Assembly: GCF_008086345.1 (NCBI RefSeq)
Contig: NZ_CP043006.1
Coordinates: forward strand, 5,764,032 to 5,828,031
From: Chitinophaga sp. XS-30
GTDB lineage: Bacteria; Bacteroidota; Bacteroidia; Chitinophagales; Chitinophagaceae
Reading direction: 5' to 3'
DNA length: 64,000 nt
Part shown: positions 61,774-64,000 of the stretch, piece by piece
Layout of the letters: each line of letters opens with the position of its first letter
How positions within the stretch are numbered: position 1 is the stretch's first letter
Made by a program: the position numbers and the translations under genes
Notes under the pieces: generated by a model
Seen by the model: only the letters and a program-made list of their open reading frames with translations
Told to the model about the DNA's origin: nothing
Databases searched by the model: none

Positions 61774-63288
61774 ATGACTGTGCAAAAATCAACCCCGGCG
61801 CTTTACGAAGAATACAGCGCGAAGATGCAGAAAATAGCCGATGTCCGCAATGCTATGGCCGTTTTGGGCTGGGACCAGGAAACTTATCTTCCTCCCGCCG
61901 GCGCCGCTTTCCGCGGACAACAGCTGACCACGCTGAGTACCATTGCCCATGAACTGTTCACCGAGCCGGCCCTAGGCGACCTGTTGCAGGAGCTGCGCCA
62001 GCGGGGTGACCTGGACTCCGTACAACAGAAAAATGTAGCGCTTTCCCTCGAAGACTACGAAAAGAACCGCAAATATCCCGCCGCGTTCGTGGCGGAGATT
62101 TCTATCGCCACCAACATCGCTTACCATGCCTGGATCAAGTCCCGCAAGGAGAATAGCTTCGAGACCTTTGAGCCTTCCCTGAACAGGATGGTGGAATTGA
62201 AAAAAAGGGAAGCGGATATACTTGGGTACAAAGGGCATCCTTACAACGCCCTGCTGAATGAATACGAGAAAGGGGCGGATGTGCAGATGCTGGATAAAGT
62301 GTTCAGCGATGTAAAGACCTCCCTCCTGCCCCTGCTGCAACAGATCGCGCAGCAACCGGTGCCGGACAATAAATTCCTGCACCTTCATTACCCGAAAGAC
62401 CTGCAATGGCAGTTCGGGCTGAACCTGCTCAAGGCGATGGGATACGATATGAATGCCGGCAGGCAGGACGTGTCCGAACATCCCTTCACCACCAGCTTTT
62501 CCCCGCAGGATGTAAGGGTGACTACCCGCATTGATGAAAAAGACCTGGGCAATATGACCTGGAGCTGCATTCATGAAGGCGGCCACGCCCTTTATGAGCA
62601 GGGCCTGCCTTCCGAACAATACGGCCTGCCCTGTGGAGAAGCCGCCAGCCTCGGTATCCACGAATCCCAGTCGCGCCTCTGGGAAAACAATGTAGGGCGG
62701 AGCCTTATCTTCTGGCAGCACCATTACGGCCACCTGCAAAGCCTTTTCCGCCACAACCTGCTGGCCGTGCCTATCCGTGACTTCTACCATGCTATCAACC
62801 TCGTGCAGCCTTCCCTCATCCGCACGGAAGCGGACGAGCTGACCTATCACTTCCATGTGATGATCCGCTACGAGATCGAAAAAGGCCTGATCGGCGGCAC
62901 CCTCGCAACAAAGGACCTGCGGAACATATGGAACCGGTACTACAGCGATTTCCTGCAGGTAAAAGTGCCGGACGACGTACGGGGCGTGCTGCAGGACATC
63001 CACTGGTCCCACGGCAGCTTCGGTTATTTCCCCACCTATTCCCTCGGCAGCTTCTACGCCGCGCAATTCTACGCCGCCGCTAAAAAGCAGGTGCCTGACC
63101 TGGAGCACAACATTGCGGCCGGTTCTTACGACCGTCTTTTGCAGTGGCTGCGTGAACAGGTGCATGTACACGGGCGGTTCTATACTTCCAATGAATTATG
63201 CGAACGGGTAACGGGAGAAAAGCTGGAATTCCGCTATTTCCTGGATTATGCGAAAGAGAAATTCGGGGGGATCTACAACCTGGGTTGA
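61774..63288 (+). CDS. M32 family metallocarboxypeptidase (Taq type)
   Basis: 504 residues, usual length. The zinc motif HEGGH is in NMTWSCIHEGGHALYEQGLP (about residue 267), followed by the third-ligand helix GIHESQSRLWENNVGRS. Other family segments are NAMAVLGWDQETYLPPAGAAFRGQQ and DVRVTTRID. It removes C-terminal residues from peptides in the cytoplasm. A TAAATTTG box ends 5 nt before the ATG. Divergent from the Nif3-like gene by 36 bp. Confidence 0.95.
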   Translation: MTVQKSTPALYEEYSAKMQKIADVRNAMAVLGWDQETYLPPAGAAFRGQQLTTLSTIAHELFTEPALGDLLQELRQRGDLDSVQQKNVALSLEDYEKNRKYPAAFVAEISIATNIAYHAWIKSRKENSFETFEPSLNRMVELKKREADILGYKGHPYNALLNEYEKGADVQMLDKVFSDVKTSLLPLLQQIAQQPVPDNKFLHLHYPKDLQWQFGLNLLKAMGYDMNAGRQDVSEHPFTTSFSPQDVRVTTRIDEKDLGNMTWSCIHEGGHALYEQGLPSEQYGLPCGEAASLGIHESQSRLWENNVGRSLIFWQHHYGHLQSLFRHNLLAVPIRDFYHAINLVQPSLIRTEADELTYHFHVMIRYEIEKGLIGGTLATKDLRNIWNRYYSDFLQVKVPDDVRGVLQDIHWSHGSFGYFPTYSLGSFYAAQFYAAAKKQVPDLEHNIAAGSYDRLLQWLREQVHVHGRFYTSNELCERVTGEKLEFRYFLDYAKEKFGGIYNLG

Positions 63289-63303
63289 GGGTAAAAAGTT
63301 GGA

Positions 63304-63359
63304 TTTTGGGGATTATGATCCCCAAAAAAGGCTGATTTTGGGGATTACGATCTCCGAAA
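63304..63359. terminator. Two tandem hairpins (32-bp period) between convergent genes
   Basis: TTTTGGGGAT (63304-63313) pairs perfectly with ATCCCCAAAA (63318-63327) over a TATG loop. A second copy 32 bp on (63336-63345 with 63350-63359, loop TACG) has two mismatches. They lie between the convergent M32 and rhodanese-thioredoxin genes and probably terminate both. Confidence 0.65.
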
Positions 63360-63394
63360 AAGATATTTTCCGGCATGCATTAGCGGCATAACCG

Positions 63395-64000
63395 TCATTT
63401 CATCGCCGCCAGGAACGCTTCCATGGTCACCAGCCCCTCTTTGCGCCAGACCTCCTTTCCATCCTTATACAACAGGAACGTAGGCAGGGTGCCGGCGTTT
63501 ATTGTTTTCATCACGTCAGCATCTTTGCCGCCGTCAACATTCACGCGTTTCAGTTTTTTGTCGCTGACCAGCTGCTGTACGACCGGTTCCATTTTCCGGC
63601 AGGGAGGGCACCAGGCAGCGCCTACATCCACCAATACCCATCCTTTAACGCTGACGGCGGATGCGTATGCGCTGATGGTCATCTGCGGGTTCTTGTCACT
63701 ACCGGTCAGCGTTTTCCCGGCTTTCTTCCAGGAGATGATACCACCTTCCATTTCCACCACATTCGTATAGCCGTTGCTGCGCATCCACTTTGCGGCAGCG
63801 GCGCTGCGTCCGCCGCTCAGGCAGTAAATATAAACGGGCTTGTGTTTGTCCACATGCCGGATACGGCTGAAAAACTCTTCCTTATTGGTAAAATCCGCCT
63901 GCAGGGCATCGGGGAGATACCCTGTCCTGAACTCTTCCGCAGTGCGCACATCCAGCAGCTGTACGCCGGGCTTGTGCATACCTTTTTCAAAGGCATCCGG
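63395..64000 (-). CDS. Rhodanese-thioredoxin fusion protein, 5' end beyond window
   Basis: 201 codons are visible and the frame stays open to the right edge (PDAFEKG precedes Met at 63979), so the true start lies outside. The rhodanese domain has LLDVRTAEEF and the active-site loop YCLSGGRS with its Cys. The thioredoxin domain has AAWCPPCRKM (CxxC) and the cis-Pro region GTLPTFLLYKDG. Such fusions suggest sulfane-sulfur or disulfide chemistry, likely periplasmic if the missing N-terminus is a signal peptide. The WCPPC active site is unusual compared with WCGPC. Confidence 0.88.
   Translation of the reverse strand, partial: PDAFEKGMHKPGVQLLDVRTAEEFRTGYLPDALQADFTNKEEFFSRIRHVDKHKPVYIYCLSGGRSAAAAKWMRSNGYTNVVEMEGGIISWKKAGKTLTGSDKNPQMTISAYASAVSVKGWVLVDVGAAWCPPCRKMEPVVQQLVSDKKLKRVNVDGGKDADVMKTINAGTLPTFLLYKDGKEVWRKEGLVTMEAFLAAMK

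Noticed and set aside
61972..63171. Open frame of 399 codons antisense to the M32 carboxypeptidase
   Set aside because: Shadow of a conserved metallopeptidase; no promoter or recognisable domain.

Overview
The window is chromosomal DNA of a Bacteroidota bacterium, most likely Chitinophagaceae (Chitinophaga-like). I infer this from two SusC/SusD pairs, two ECF sigma/FecR modules with a FecR_C-type tail, a type IX secretion (type B) sorting domain, a DUF4465 lipoprotein, a membrane-bound Y_Y_Y/LuxR regulator, and a TAnnTTTG promoter box ahead of at least fourteen genes. GC content is moderately high. I saw no tRNA, rRNA, CRISPR array, transposase or phage gene, and no gene-free stretch longer than about 250 bp.

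Layout. 1-1.6 kb: a 3'-truncated E1 2-oxoacid dehydrogenase gene, divergent from a MarR regulator with a clear palindromic operator. 1.8-11 kb: uptake locus 1 (ECF sigma, FecR, SusC with STN domain, SusD, DUF4465 lipoprotein, then a 50-bp perfect palindrome and a TlpA/DUF4369 thioredoxin). 11-25.4 kb: mostly housekeeping genes (FAH hydrolase, pth, rplY, prs, radC, a T9SS-exported PKD protein, a Gfo/Idh/MocA oxidoreductase, ispD, queA, a double ABC ATPase, AMP nucleosidase, an HsdR-N-like protein, glutamate dehydrogenase, ccmD, ccmC). 25.6-33.4 kb: uptake locus 2 (SusD, SusC, divergent one-component membrane regulator), which sits between ccmC and ccmB. 33.4-43 kb: ccmB, a biotin carboxylase, gtrA family, tdk, a frameshifted Pro/His-rich gene, waaA, and a sugar-nucleotide operon (DegT aminotransferase, ugd, UDP-xylose synthase) ending at a 111-bp inverted-repeat element.

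43-51.7 kb: uptake locus 3, one minus-strand operon made of an S41 protease lipoprotein, ECF sigma, FecR, STN-bearing TonB receptor, a beta-helix-like lipoprotein and a second lipoprotein. It has no SusD and is the most system-like unit here. 51.9-64 kb: rfbBCD, a tandem repeat, lolD, a DUF2795 protein, fabI, recN, a TPR protein, a C4 zinc-ribbon coiled-coil protein, a Nif3-like protein, an M32 carboxypeptidase and a rhodanese-thioredoxin fusion cut by the window end.

The three uptake loci use different control logic. Loci 1 and 3 have the parts for outer-membrane-to-sigma signalling (STN, FecR, ECF sigma). Locus 2 has a vegetative promoter and a membrane regulator flanked by 11-bp-phased repeats. 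Function calls rest on reading translated sequence and motif recall; no database search was run.
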